A DNA stretch of 13,897 bases from Chthoniobacterales bacterium (lineage in GTDB: Bacteria > Verrucomicrobiota > Verrucomicrobiia > Chthoniobacterales > UBA10450), in contig JACCZO010000328.1 in assembly GCA_013695925.1 (NCBI GenBank), positions 1 to 13,897 on the forward strand, in the 5' to 3' direction. Below the pieces are notes generated by a model. The model ran no database searches. It was not told where the DNA came from and saw nothing but the letters and a program-made list of their open reading frames with translations. The translations under genes and the position numbers were made by a program. Position 1 is the first letter of the stretch; every line of letters starts with the position of its first letter. Shown here piece after piece: positions 1-5,701 of this stretch.

Positions 1-95
1 TCCATCACACCCAGCGCCGCCAAACTTCCTAAAGATTTTAAAACCTCGATGACCTAGACTTACTTTCCGAATTTCGACTTCCGCTGTTTGACACG

Positions 96-243
96 CGCTT
101 TCAGAGAAGTCCTCACTATTGACACAACATGGCCGACGGTGCGCCGATCGATTTCCAAGCGCACCCTGTAAGAGTGGGAACACGGTCGCTCCGAACCCAA
201 GCATCTGGCGATGGAAGCTATCTGGACGGTGATTGGTCGTTAA
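96..243 (+). pseudogene. Remnant of an HTH (XRE-like) regulator C-terminus with an in-frame stop
   Basis: One plus-strand frame reads TVRRSISKRTL, a TAA stop, then EWEHGRSEPKHLAMEAIW and a terminal TAA at 241-243. The pattern R-T-L-x-E-W-E-x-G-R-x-E-P is typical of the recognition-helix end of XRE/Cro-type helix-turn-helix proteins, where the stop position normally holds Gln or Tyr; a single C-to-T change (CAA to TAA) would explain it. No intact N-terminal half is visible upstream. I infer a decayed DNA-binding protein, possibly an antitoxin. Identification rests on a short motif, so it is tentative. Confidence 0.35.
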
Positions 244-298
244 GGGGATTCCATCTTCGAGCAAGTCTTCCGCGGCGCTTTGAGGCGATATACGTGAG

Positions 299-553
299 TC
301 ACGTATAGTATGTCCGCGCGGAATCTGGTCCGAGGTGATTATCGGGGTAGTCCTCCCTGGAGAAGGCTTGGAAGTCCGCGGGCTGAAGCGACCGGTAGTT
401 GATGACGCTCACATCTTGATCCGGTGGCGTGGTCTGATTGAGCGCGCCGAGCCGCGCGAGTTGTCGGTTCTCAGGTATTAGCGGCAGCTCGGGGGTAAGT
501 CCTTTTTTCTCACATATTTCCTCTGTTGCATTTGCAAAAACAACCGCGGGCAA
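299..553 (-). CDS. Unrecognised 84-codon ORF, possibly a fragment
   Basis: This minus-strand frame has no ATG; the listed start is TTG and the frame stays open upstream to about 630, where a TGA occurs. The product is mildly acidic and Pro/Asn-rich (for example NATEEICEKKGLTPELPLIP and DQDVSVINYRSLQPADF), which reads more like real protein than the shadow ORFs here. Immediately upstream in another frame is a second plausible stretch, NDLPRINAAATAIQDAVNAI, ended by a TAG, so the two could be pieces of one broken gene. I do not recognise a family and see no ribosome binding site. Confidence 0.22.
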   Translation of the reverse strand: MPAVVFANATEEICEKKGLTPELPLIPENRQLARLGALNQTTPPDQDVSVINYRSLQPADFQAFSREDYPDNHLGPDSARTYYT

Positions 554-715
554 ACCCGAACGACGACTCTCGGCCAGCAGTTTTTGAGTAATACTGGATT
601 GCCGAAGCCACGGAGGTCTACAGAATGGGAAGCTTCAGGAATTCACCAGACTGGATTGCGTTGACCGCATCTTGAATCGCCGTCGCCGCAGCATTGATGC
701 GTGGGAGATCGTTCG

Positions 716-853
716 TCAGTCCCTACACGCCGCAGTCTGCTGGATGACGTTGGCCGCACTGCGCATGGCGGGGGGTTCCGCAAGCCAGATTTGCGAAACG
801 GTCGTGCCCCGCCATAAGAGCCGGGCCAGGCCGACCTTCCTCGGATCGCTCCC
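716..853 (-). pseudogene. C-terminal remnant of a REP-associated (IS200-like) transposase
   Basis: The minus frame ends KVGLARLLWRGTTVSQIWLA, then EPPAMRSAANVIQQ and a stop at 716. The pattern (I/V)(G/A)LAxxLxRxTTxxxxWIAxxLxMxSxxNV is what I associate with the small C-terminal helix-turn-helix of Y1/REP-associated tyrosine transposase-like proteins. The catalytic HUH and Tyr region is absent: upstream (above about 853) the same frame is only the antisense of the lysine-rich gene at 918. It is therefore at most a 3' scrap. Confidence is limited by its short length. Confidence 0.35.
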
Positions 854-917
854 GGGGGCGACTCCGCACTCGGCCAAAAGGAACCACAACCACTGGCATG
901 CCCGAATTGCCTTTGTC

Positions 918-1277
918 ATGGCCACCCGAAAATCCAGCAGCAAAAAATCCACAAGCTCCGCCAGGAAATCCAGCGGGAGTAGAAAGACCACCGCCTCCGC
1001 GAAGAAAACATCGAGCGGAAGCAAAACCACGCGCGGCAGCGCGCGGAAGACAAGCAAGCGCACCCTGATCGAACCGACGAAAGGCGACCGGCGTTATGTG
1101 CGACGCAACAAAAAGGGCGAGTTCAAGACGCAAGTGAACGTCGGACGCTCGCTCGCGGCCGATCGTCGCGCGAAATCCAAAACAAAAGTTGCCAAAGGCC
1201 AGGGCGACCGCGGCGATACTGGCAGCATTACCGGCGGCATTACCGGCATGATCCGCAAAGTCCTGGGCGGGAAGTAA
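918..1277 (+). CDS. Lysine/serine-rich histone-H1-like protein with conserved basic C-terminal module
   Basis: The 119-residue product starts MATRKSSSKK. Residues 1-48 are almost only Lys, Arg, Ser, Thr, Ala and Gly, like the disordered DNA-binding tails of bacterial H1-like proteins. Residues 55-100 (GDRRYVRRNKKGEFKTQVNV, then GRSLAADRRAK and KGQGDRGD) match a small module seen in hypothetical proteins of many phyla: RYVRR-x-KGxF, a 'VGRSL..DRR' core and a GxGDxGD end. A Gly-rich tail follows. The frame is open upstream to 672, but ATG 918 is preferred because composition changes sharply there. No good Shine-Dalgarno precedes it; AAAGGA at about 877 is too far. The likely role, inferred from charge only, is nucleoid binding or DNA protection. 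Confidence 0.7.
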   Translation: MATRKSSSKKSTSSARKSSGSRKTTASAKKTSSGSKTTRGSARKTSKRTLIEPTKGDRRYVRRNKKGEFKTQVNVGRSLAADRRAKSKTKVAKGQGDRGDTGSITGGITGMIRKVLGGK

Positions 1278-1805
1278 TCTCATCCTCGGGGAGGCGCGGT
1301 TGACCCGCGCGACGCGGAAGCTATGAAGGTGGGCAACGTTGATCTCGCGGAGTTGCTGGCCGCGGACGCGAAAGATGCGGAAGGCGTGATGCGCCAGGCT
1401 TTGAAACGCGCGGCTCGATCCGCGTTCCTCTGGCCTGAACATGCAGCCGATCTTCTTGCCGCCGGTCGGCACCTGACGGAACTGCATGGCGTTGGCCCAT
1501 CGCTCGCGAAACGCATCACTGCCTGGATCGAAAAGCCGCCGGCGCTGCCCCGCGTGCGCGATCCTTTGCGCCGCGATTTTCTCACCCTCGCGGATGCGCG
1601 GATCGCGTTAAACAAAAAGCCGGCATGGGCGAAACAACTCCGCGGCGACCTGCAAATGCACACGCGCTGGAGCGACGGCTCCGGCACCGTCCAGGAGATG
1701 GCGGACGCGGCAGCGGAGCGCGGCTACGAATACATCGCTATCACCGATCACACGAAAGGGCTGAGCATTGCTGGCGGGATCAACGAGGACGAAGTCGCGG
1801 AACAT

Positions 1806-1917
1806 GTCTTGCCTCCGAATTCCTTCAGCTTCTCTTGGGTGGCTCCGCCGCTTACTTGCAACGGCGTCCAGATCGGCCCCGGCGCAACTCCGTTCACCCG
1901 GATGCCTTTCGAGACAT
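1806..1917 (-). pseudogene. Internal fragment of a short-chain dehydrogenase (SDR)
   Basis: Reading minus, the stretch encodes DVSKGIRVNGVAPGPIWTPL, then QVSGGATQEKLKEFG. This is the segment that follows the catalytic Tyr-Lys helix of classical SDR enzymes: 'KGIRVN.(V/I)APGP(I/V)WTPL' followed by an E-K-L-x-x-F-G. The Rossmann N-terminus, the catalytic Tyr/Lys and the C-terminus are all missing. It is joined at one side to the broken PHP gene (about 1806) and at the other to a TDO scrap (about 1917), with no sign of an insertion-sequence end at either joint. Confidence 0.65.
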
Positions 1918-2006
1918 CCGCCGGACCATCTGCAATATCGGCAGGGGAAGGTGCCCAATTGCTCTTCGATCTCGACGAGGGAGTTGAAGAGAGCGCAGGA
2001 AGACGA
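1918..2006 (-). pseudogene. Short tryptophan 2,3-dioxygenase fragment (copy 3)
   Basis: The minus strand contains ALFNSLVEIEEQLGTF, matching ALLNSLIEIDEQLANF of the intact kynA at about 4530-4590. The nucleotide alignment continues across the heme-ligand region to the GGTCCGGCGG shared with kynA at about 4501-4511. Several bases are missing around the RYRHLQ codons, so the axial His is lost and the frame is broken. Divergence is greater than for the copy at 2732-3006, suggesting an older duplication or a separate lineage. Confidence 0.6.
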
Positions 2007-2023
2007 AAGAGCGAGCGGGCATC

Positions 2024-2052
2024 TTGACCCACCCGACCGGTTGTCCTAATCT
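2024..2052 (+). promoter_or_regulatory. Candidate sigma-70 promoter of the RHH-PIN operon
   Basis: TTGACC (2024-2029) and TAATCT (2047-2052) are separated by 17 bases. The -35 box matches five of six consensus bases; the -10 box is weak. A start 7 bases downstream would fall at about 2059, almost on the ATG at 2061, which fits the absence of a Shine-Dalgarno sequence and suggests a leaderless message. Confidence 0.3.
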
Positions 2053-2060
2053 GTCTTACA

Positions 2061-2279
2061 ATGCGTGAGACTCTCACGATCAGTTTGCCGAAAGATTTGC
2101 GGCGTGGGCTGGAGAAGATGGCGAAAGCCGAGGGAGTGACCAGCAGCGAATTCGTGCGCCGTGCCCTCAAGGCGGATATTTTTCGACGCGCCATGCGAGC
2201 GGCGCGACGGGAACTCGTTCCCCAAGCGCGTGCTCTTGGAATTTATACCGACGAGGACGTGTTCAAGGTCGTCTCGTGA
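2061..2279 (+). CDS. Ribbon-helix-helix antitoxin (CopG/MetJ-Arc type)
   Basis: The 72-residue product begins MRETLTISLPKDLRRGLEKM, a classic RHH_1 start: a beta strand (TLTISLP) for DNA contact, helix A, then 'AEGVTSSEFVRRAL' for helix B at about 24-37. The C-terminal half (38-72) is the likely partner-binding tail. Its TGA overlaps the downstream toxin start by 4 bases (GTGA, 2276-2279), implying translational coupling. It should bind and neutralise the PIN protein and repress its own promoter, as is usual for the family. No Shine-Dalgarno is visible. The module is intact although DNA on both sides is decayed. Confidence 0.85.
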   Translation: MRETLTISLPKDLRRGLEKMAKAEGVTSSEFVRRALKADIFRRAMRAARRELVPQARALGIYTDEDVFKVVS

Positions 2280-2680
2280 GGGTCGTCTTCGACACCAACG
2301 TTCTTTACTCGGCATTGGCAGCGAAAGGCTTCTGTGAAGAGGTATTGGACGAGACGGTCGGCGACTCTGTCATTGTCTGGTCGCATGCGATGCGAAATGA
2401 GTTGGAAACCGTTCTCGCGCGGCGACACAAAAGCGGGCCGGCCACGCAAGCCGCGCTCGCGGCTTATATCGAGGTTTGCGAATTTGTTGAACCGGAGCGC
2501 CTGCCGAAGCGGGTTTGCCGGGATAAGAACGATGATTTCGTTCTGGGAACAGCTCTCGCGGGCAAGGCAGAAGTAGTCGTCACCGGCGACAATGATCTTC
2601 TGAGTTTGAAAGAATACCGGGGTATTAGAATCATTTCACCGCGCCAGTTTCTCGAATTACTGGATCGCGGGCTCAGCTAG
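2276..2680 (+). CDS. PIN-domain toxin (putative ribonuclease, VapC-like)
   Basis: The 134-residue product starts at GTG 2276 overlapping the antitoxin stop. PIN-fold features are present: D6 in VVFDTNVLYSAL, E42 in RNELETVL, the acidic cluster DKNDDFVLGTALAGKAE (about 83-99), and VVTGDNDLL (101-109) with D105/D107. These supply the acidic residues that bind Mg2+/Mn2+ in PIN RNases. The layout resembles the 'putative toxin-antitoxin system toxin component, PIN family' group rather than short canonical VapC. It should cleave RNA when freed from the RHH partner. All acidic positions look intact, so it is probably functional; the RNA target cannot be told from sequence. Confidence 0.85.
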   Translation: MRVVFDTNVLYSALAAKGFCEEVLDETVGDSVIVWSHAMRNELETVLARRHKSGPATQAALAAYIEVCEFVEPERLPKRVCRDKNDDFVLGTALAGKAEVVVTGDNDLLSLKEYRGIRIISPRQFLELLDRGLS

Positions 2681-2705
2681 AGGGAAGCGGCCTTGGCGCG
2701 AGCAA

Positions 2706-2727
2706 GGGTTGACCCGATAGGCAACCC
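2706..2727. terminator. Weak hairpin between convergent PIN gene and TDO remnant
   Basis: GGGTTG (2706-2711) pairs with CAACCC (2722-2727) around a 10-base loop, 26 bases past the PIN stop. There is no T-run, so this is at most a modest bidirectional terminator or a chance hairpin. Confidence 0.2.
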
Positions 2728-2729
2728 GC

Positions 2730-2738
2730 GCCTAACGA
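2730..2738 (-). repeat. TCGTTAGGC word at the TDO remnant stop
   Basis: Exact 9-mer on minus. The TAG inside it is the stop codon of the TDO fragment. Confidence 0.6.
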
Positions 2739-3006
2739 TTCGTAAAGCTGAAGCGCAGGGCTTGGCGAAGACGGGAGGGCAAGGCCGGCAGATGGCAGCG
2801 TTCCATGAGGAATGTGATGACGCCGGCCAGCTCACGGTAGATGCCGGTCCCGACCCGGGTGCCGATCATCCGCCGGACTCTGGAGGTGGCGATAGCGGAA
2901 GGTGGCCAGTTGTGCGTCGATCTCGATGAGGGAATTGAGGAGGGCGAAGGGCAGGCGGAACATCGGCCCGTCCCGGTAGAGCATGATGAAGAGCGCGGCG
3001 CGGAGC
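2732..3006 (-). pseudogene. Tryptophan 2,3-dioxygenase 3' fragment (copy 2)
   Basis: The fragment matches the last ~110 codons of kynA: RAALFIMLYRDGPMFRLPFA, LLNSLIEIDAQLATFRYRHL, then after a frame change RMIGTRVGTG and IYRELAGVITFLMERCHLPA to a TAG at 2732-2734. Two lesions are clear by alignment. Two bases are lost near 2878 (frameshift just after the heme-ligand His), and 48 bases are lost at about 2843/2844, removing the 16 residues after GTG, including the conserved GSSG. Homology with kynA continues a few bases past the stop codon into a CCTAAC word. The upstream limit, near 3006, abuts the end of the fic remnant. It cannot encode an active enzyme. Confidence 0.85.
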
Positions 3007-3015
3007 GACAAGATT

Positions 3016-4167
3016 CTATGCGGAAGCGATAGGTGCTTGAAGCACATCGAGAATCTCGCTCGCCACGTGCAATCGATTCCGGGTGCCGCCGGTAATTTCG
3101 TGCACGATTCCTTGCCGCTCGAGGTCGGCGATGGCCTTGAGCGCCGTGGGGCTGGTGCACTCCAAGACCTGCCGCGCCCGACGCAGGCTGACATAAGAGT
3201 TGATGAAAGTTTGTCGAGCAAGCGGGTAGAAGTCGCTTTGTGAGCGAGCCGGACACGATACTCTTCGCGCATAGCCATCAGTTTGGCGGCGCGTGCGGCG
3301 GCGTCGCGCGCGGTCACTTCGACACCGTGCAGAAACCATTTAGCCAAGAGAGCCAGTCGCCGTGCGTCCGGACGCGCTGAAGCAGGTCGTAGTAGTCCTG
3401 GCGGTTGGCCTCGATAAAGACGGAGAGATAAAGCAGCGGCTGGGCGAGGCGATTTCTTTCGATCAAGAAAAGGGTGATGAGGAGGCGACCCACCCGGCCA
3501 TTGCCGTCGAGAAAGGGATGAATTGCCTCGAATTGCTCGTGCATGACCGCGCACTGGATGAGGTCGGGCATTTCACCGTGCTTGTGCAGAAACAGTTCCC
3601 AGTTTCCCAGACAATCCATCATCTCTTCGACGGGCGGAGGTACGTACGGTGCCGTTTCCGGAGTGCTGCCGCGAGGGCCGATCCAGTTTTGCGAGCGCCG
3701 GAATGCGCCGGGCGTCTTGTCATGTCCGCGGACACCCCGCATGAGGTGCTCATGCAACTCGCACACCAGACGGAGGGAGAGGGGCAGGGATGCGAGGCGG
3801 CCCAGGCCGTGCGTCATGGCGTGGATGTAATTCCGCACTTCTCGCACGTCGGGGGTCTGGTCCTTCGCTCGGACTTCGAGCGCATCTGCCTCGAGCAGGT
3901 CGGACAGGCTGGCGCGGGTCCCCTCGATCCGACTGGAGAGCACCGCTTCCTGCCACATGAGAGGTTCGATGAGCAGGTGTGGGTTCGGCAGGAGCCGTCC
4001 GACGCCGGCAAGCTCGCTAAGGGCGGTGTCGGCGCGCGAAAGTGAGACGGCCAGTTCGGCGTTGTAGCTTAGTTGGGCGGCAAAGCCGACGGAACGAACG
4101 CCCAGAACCCTGGCGGCGTTTTCACTGCGCGCCCCGCCTCGCGGCTGGTAAATGTTTTTGGATTCAT
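3016..4167 (-). pseudogene. fic: Fic-domain AMP-transferase gene broken by three single-base losses
   Basis: Read through three frames, this is a full class-II Fic protein of about 384 codons. It starts MNPKTFTSREAGRAVKTPPG (ATG 4167), continues NAELAVSLSRADTALSELAG and LPNPHLLIEP, then the inhibitory helix motif SSRIEG ([S/T]xxxE[G/N]), the active-site loop HPFLDGNGRVGR, and a winged-helix tail (SLRRARQVLECTSPTALKAI and ITGGTRNRLHV) ending at TAG 3016. Frame breaks, each fixed by adding one base, lie near 4068-4073 (TAA after ALPPN), 3338-3345 (after WLSWL) and 3207-3213 (after LLDKL). Fic proteins transfer AMP from ATP to target hydroxyls. Motifs are unchanged, so inactivation looks recent. 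The 645-base central ORF (3314-3958) alone holds the Fic core and might be called as a gene. Confidence 0.85.
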
Positions 4168-4241
4168 CTTTCCGTCCGTCTCATCCTGATAAAGCGATCT
4201 TGCCTTGCTCCGACGCTTAGTAAAGAAATGCGTTGTTTTGT

Positions 4242-4269
4242 TTAATATATAGCGGCGTAGTGAAAGCAA
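4242..4269 (-). promoter_or_regulatory. Candidate promoter for the fic gene
   Basis: Reading minus, TTGCTT (4269-4264) and TATTAA (4247-4242) are 16 bases apart inside the only strongly AT-rich patch between kynA and fic. It would drive fic with a leader of about 70 bases. Both boxes are imperfect. Confidence 0.3.
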
Positions 4270-4313
4270 GCTTTGCTCAAAAGCCACTCGCCGATGAGCG
4301 GTCGCGCGCTCGC

Positions 4314-5423
4314 CTAACCCCCGCTAAAACTGAAGCGCAGCGCCTGGCGGAGGCGGGAGGGCAAGGCCGGGAGGTGGCGGCGCTCGATCAGGAAGGTGAT
4401 GACGCCGGCGAGTTCCCTGTAGATGTAGTTGCGGTTGACCGCGCCCTGGAGGTACTGCTCGCCGCTGCTCCCGCCGGTCCCGACCCGGGTGCCGATCATG
4501 CGCCGGACCATCTGGAGGTGGCGATAACGGAAGTTGGCCAGTTGTTCGTCGATCTCGATGAGTGAATTCAAGAGCGCGAAAGGGAGACGGAACATTGGCT
4601 CGTCCCGGTAGAGCATGATGAAGAGCGCGGCGCGCAGGGCGGTCGGGCGGAAGGCGCCCCAGCCGGCTTTGAAAAAAATGTCGTCGAATTTGCCGAGCAG
4701 GTCCGGTTTGTCATCGCGCTCGGAGAGGCTCTGCTCGTAAAGGAGGCGGTAGCGGGTCCAGAAAGGGGAGTAGCCCGAGGGCGGCGCGGGCTCGTTAGGC
4801 GAATCCTGCCAGTCGCGCCAGAACTCGTCTTCAAAGAAGGGCATTCGCTCGAGCCAGTGCTCGACCATCTCGAGGATGCTCGGCTTTTGTTCGAACTCGG
4901 TGATCTCGGCGAAATCCTGCTGGTTGAAGCCGCCCAGCTCGGTGTGCTTGTAATAGTCGGGCCGGAAACGGTTTTCCATTTTCAATCCTAACGACGCTTC
5001 GATCTCGCGGAATTGTTTGCTTTGGAACCCGGAGGCGCCATGGAGCAGCTCGCGGAACTCGAGGAAATCGAGCGGCGTCATGGTCTCAAGGACGTCGACC
5101 TGGTGGTTGAGGAGCTTCCAGATCTCGACGACACGTTTGAACCGGTGCACGACGACGTTCATATCCGGGCCGTCGTCGTCCGCGGCCGGCTTGCTCAGAA
5201 CTTCGCCGCAGGCGGTGATCTCGTGCAGGATCTGTTTGAACCAAAGCTCGTAGGCCTGGTGGATGATGATAAAAAGCATTTCATCATGCGCGATCAGCTT
5301 CCCCTCGCGCAGGCTAAGCGGTTTCTGCAACTCGAGCAGCCGTTCGATTCCGAGGTAATCGCCGTAATATTGCGGCGGCCGCTCGTGATTCATCGGGCAT
5401 TCCATCGCGGCAGTCTCGTGCAT
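4314..5423 (-). CDS. kynA: Tryptophan 2,3-dioxygenase
   Basis: This heme enzyme oxidises L-tryptophan to N-formylkynurenine, the first step of the kynurenine pathway. Family blocks occur in order: YYGDYLGIERLLELQKPLS, then DEMLFIIIHQAYELWFKQIL with the substrate-contacting Phe and His, FRELLHGASGFQSKQFREIE, and RYRHLQMVRRMIGTRVGTGG followed by SSG. The His of RYRHLQ (codon at 4518-4520) corresponds to the axial heme ligand (His240 in the Xanthomonas enzyme), and the Thr of GTGGSSG lies 14 residues later, as in that enzyme. Candidate ATG starts are 5423, 5405 and 5393; homology begins only after 5393, so the start is uncertain, and a further upstream start would be TTG 5441. No kynureninase or formamidase gene is in the window. 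Two partial copies lie downstream. Confidence 0.95.
   Translation of the reverse strand: MHETAAMECPMNHERPPQYYGDYLGIERLLELQKPLSLREGKLIAHDEMLFIIIHQAYELWFKQILHEITACGEVLSKPAADDDGPDMNVVVHRFKRVVEIWKLLNHQVDVLETMTPLDFLEFRELLHGASGFQSKQFREIEASLGLKMENRFRPDYYKHTELGGFNQQDFAEITEFEQKPSILEMVEHWLERMPFFEDEFWRDWQDSPNEPAPPSGYSPFWTRYRLLYEQSLSERDDKPDLLGKFDDIFFKAGWGAFRPTALRAALFIMLYRDEPMFRLPFALLNSLIEIDEQLANFRYRHLQMVRRMIGTRVGTGGSSGEQYLQGAVNRNYIYRELAGVITFLIERRHLPALPSRLRQALRFSFSGG
4792..4800 (+). repeat. TCGTTAGGC word inside kynA
   Basis: Exact 9-mer on plus, antisense to kynA, where it is read as Ser-Pro-Asn-Glu. Confidence 0.6.
4987..4994 (-). repeat. TCGTTAGG word inside kynA
   Basis: Exact 8-base core on minus, read TCG TTA GGA (Ser-Leu-Gly) in kynA and using the rare TTA codon. 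Confidence 0.55.
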
Positions 5424-5488
5424 CGCGTCCGCTGGCGTCAATCCGCCGGGCGGGTCGTCCGGAATTTGAGCGGCAAATTCCTTGCCGG

Positions 5489-5677
5489 GTGCGGCTTCGC
5501 ATTGCTATTTCTCGCGCCCTCTCCTCGGCGTGCCGGTGTTTTTTTTCCTCGCGCCCATTTCGCTGCTGGCCGCCGGCGACGCCCATCCGGCTCGAGCTGA
5601 CGGTCGATTTCGAGCACATGCGCAATCCCGACAGCGGGCCCGACATCGGTTCGCTGATCAAGAAGGACGGCGAATAG
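5489..5677 (+). CDS. Possible small or broken ORF divergent from kynA
   Basis: This frame ends with a protein-like stretch, PIRLELTVDFEHMRNPDSGP then DIGSLIKKDGE, with TAA-free reading to TAG at 5675-5677. The upstream part in this frame is Arg/Ser/Cys-rich and unconvincing. In a neighbouring frame, LLGVPVFFFLAPISLLAAGDA looks like a signal peptide or membrane segment next to a run of eight T. A small exported protein broken by a slip in the T-run would explain both. I recognise no family. The repeated TCGTTAGGC word begins 3 bases after its stop. Confidence 0.25.
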   Translation: MRLRIAISRALSSACRCFFSSRPFRCWPPATPIRLELTVDFEHMRNPDSGPDIGSLIKKDGE

Positions 5678-5679
5678 AT

Positions 5680-5688
5680 TCGTTAGGC
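5680..5688 (+). repeat. TCGTTAGGC word between genes
   Basis: Exact 9-mer on plus, just after the small plus ORF and before the phosphatase stop. Confidence 0.6.
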
Positions 5689-5701
5689 CCGGCCGCGCCG
5701 C

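Larger units (their letters stand above)
1323..2027 (+). pseudogene. Truncated HhH-PHP domain phosphoesterase (PolX-like PHP), chimeric 3' end
   Basis: The first ~161 residues are a good HhH-PHP protein. LTELHGVGPSLAKRITAWIE (about 56-75) is a helix-hairpin-helix, and GDLQMHTRWSDGS (about 107-119) with YIAITDHTKGLSIAGGINED (about 138-157) are the first PHP metal-binding blocks, as in the C-terminal PHP domain of family X DNA polymerases. The usual HxH reads QMH here. After EDEVAEH, near 1806, the homology stops; a full PHP domain would need well over 100 more residues with further His/Asp ligands. The remaining 73 codons are the antisense of dehydrogenase and TDO scraps. A start at ATG 1323 has only a weak GGAAG nearby. 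It is open for 234 codons and could be called a normal CDS, but it should not make an active enzyme. Confidence 0.7.

Noticed and set aside
672..917. A longer N-terminus for the histone-like gene (start at 672).
   Set aside because: The added 82 residues have a different, unremarkable composition and overlap the antisense transposase-like remnant; ATG 918 fits the low-complexity start.
1294..1310. GCGCGG/CCGCGC hairpin after the histone-like gene as a terminator.
   Set aside because: The stem is 6 bases with no T-run, in GC-rich DNA where such hairpins are common by chance.
1918..3006. The partial copies being assembly artefacts of strain variants.
   Set aside because: The copies differ by many scattered substitutions and distinct deletions, and each has unique flanks; read mapping would settle it.
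4314..4834. Other long frames across kynA and the phosphatase (for example 5013-5600 plus and 5711-6436 plus).
   Set aside because: They are shadows of genes with complete domain evidence on minus.
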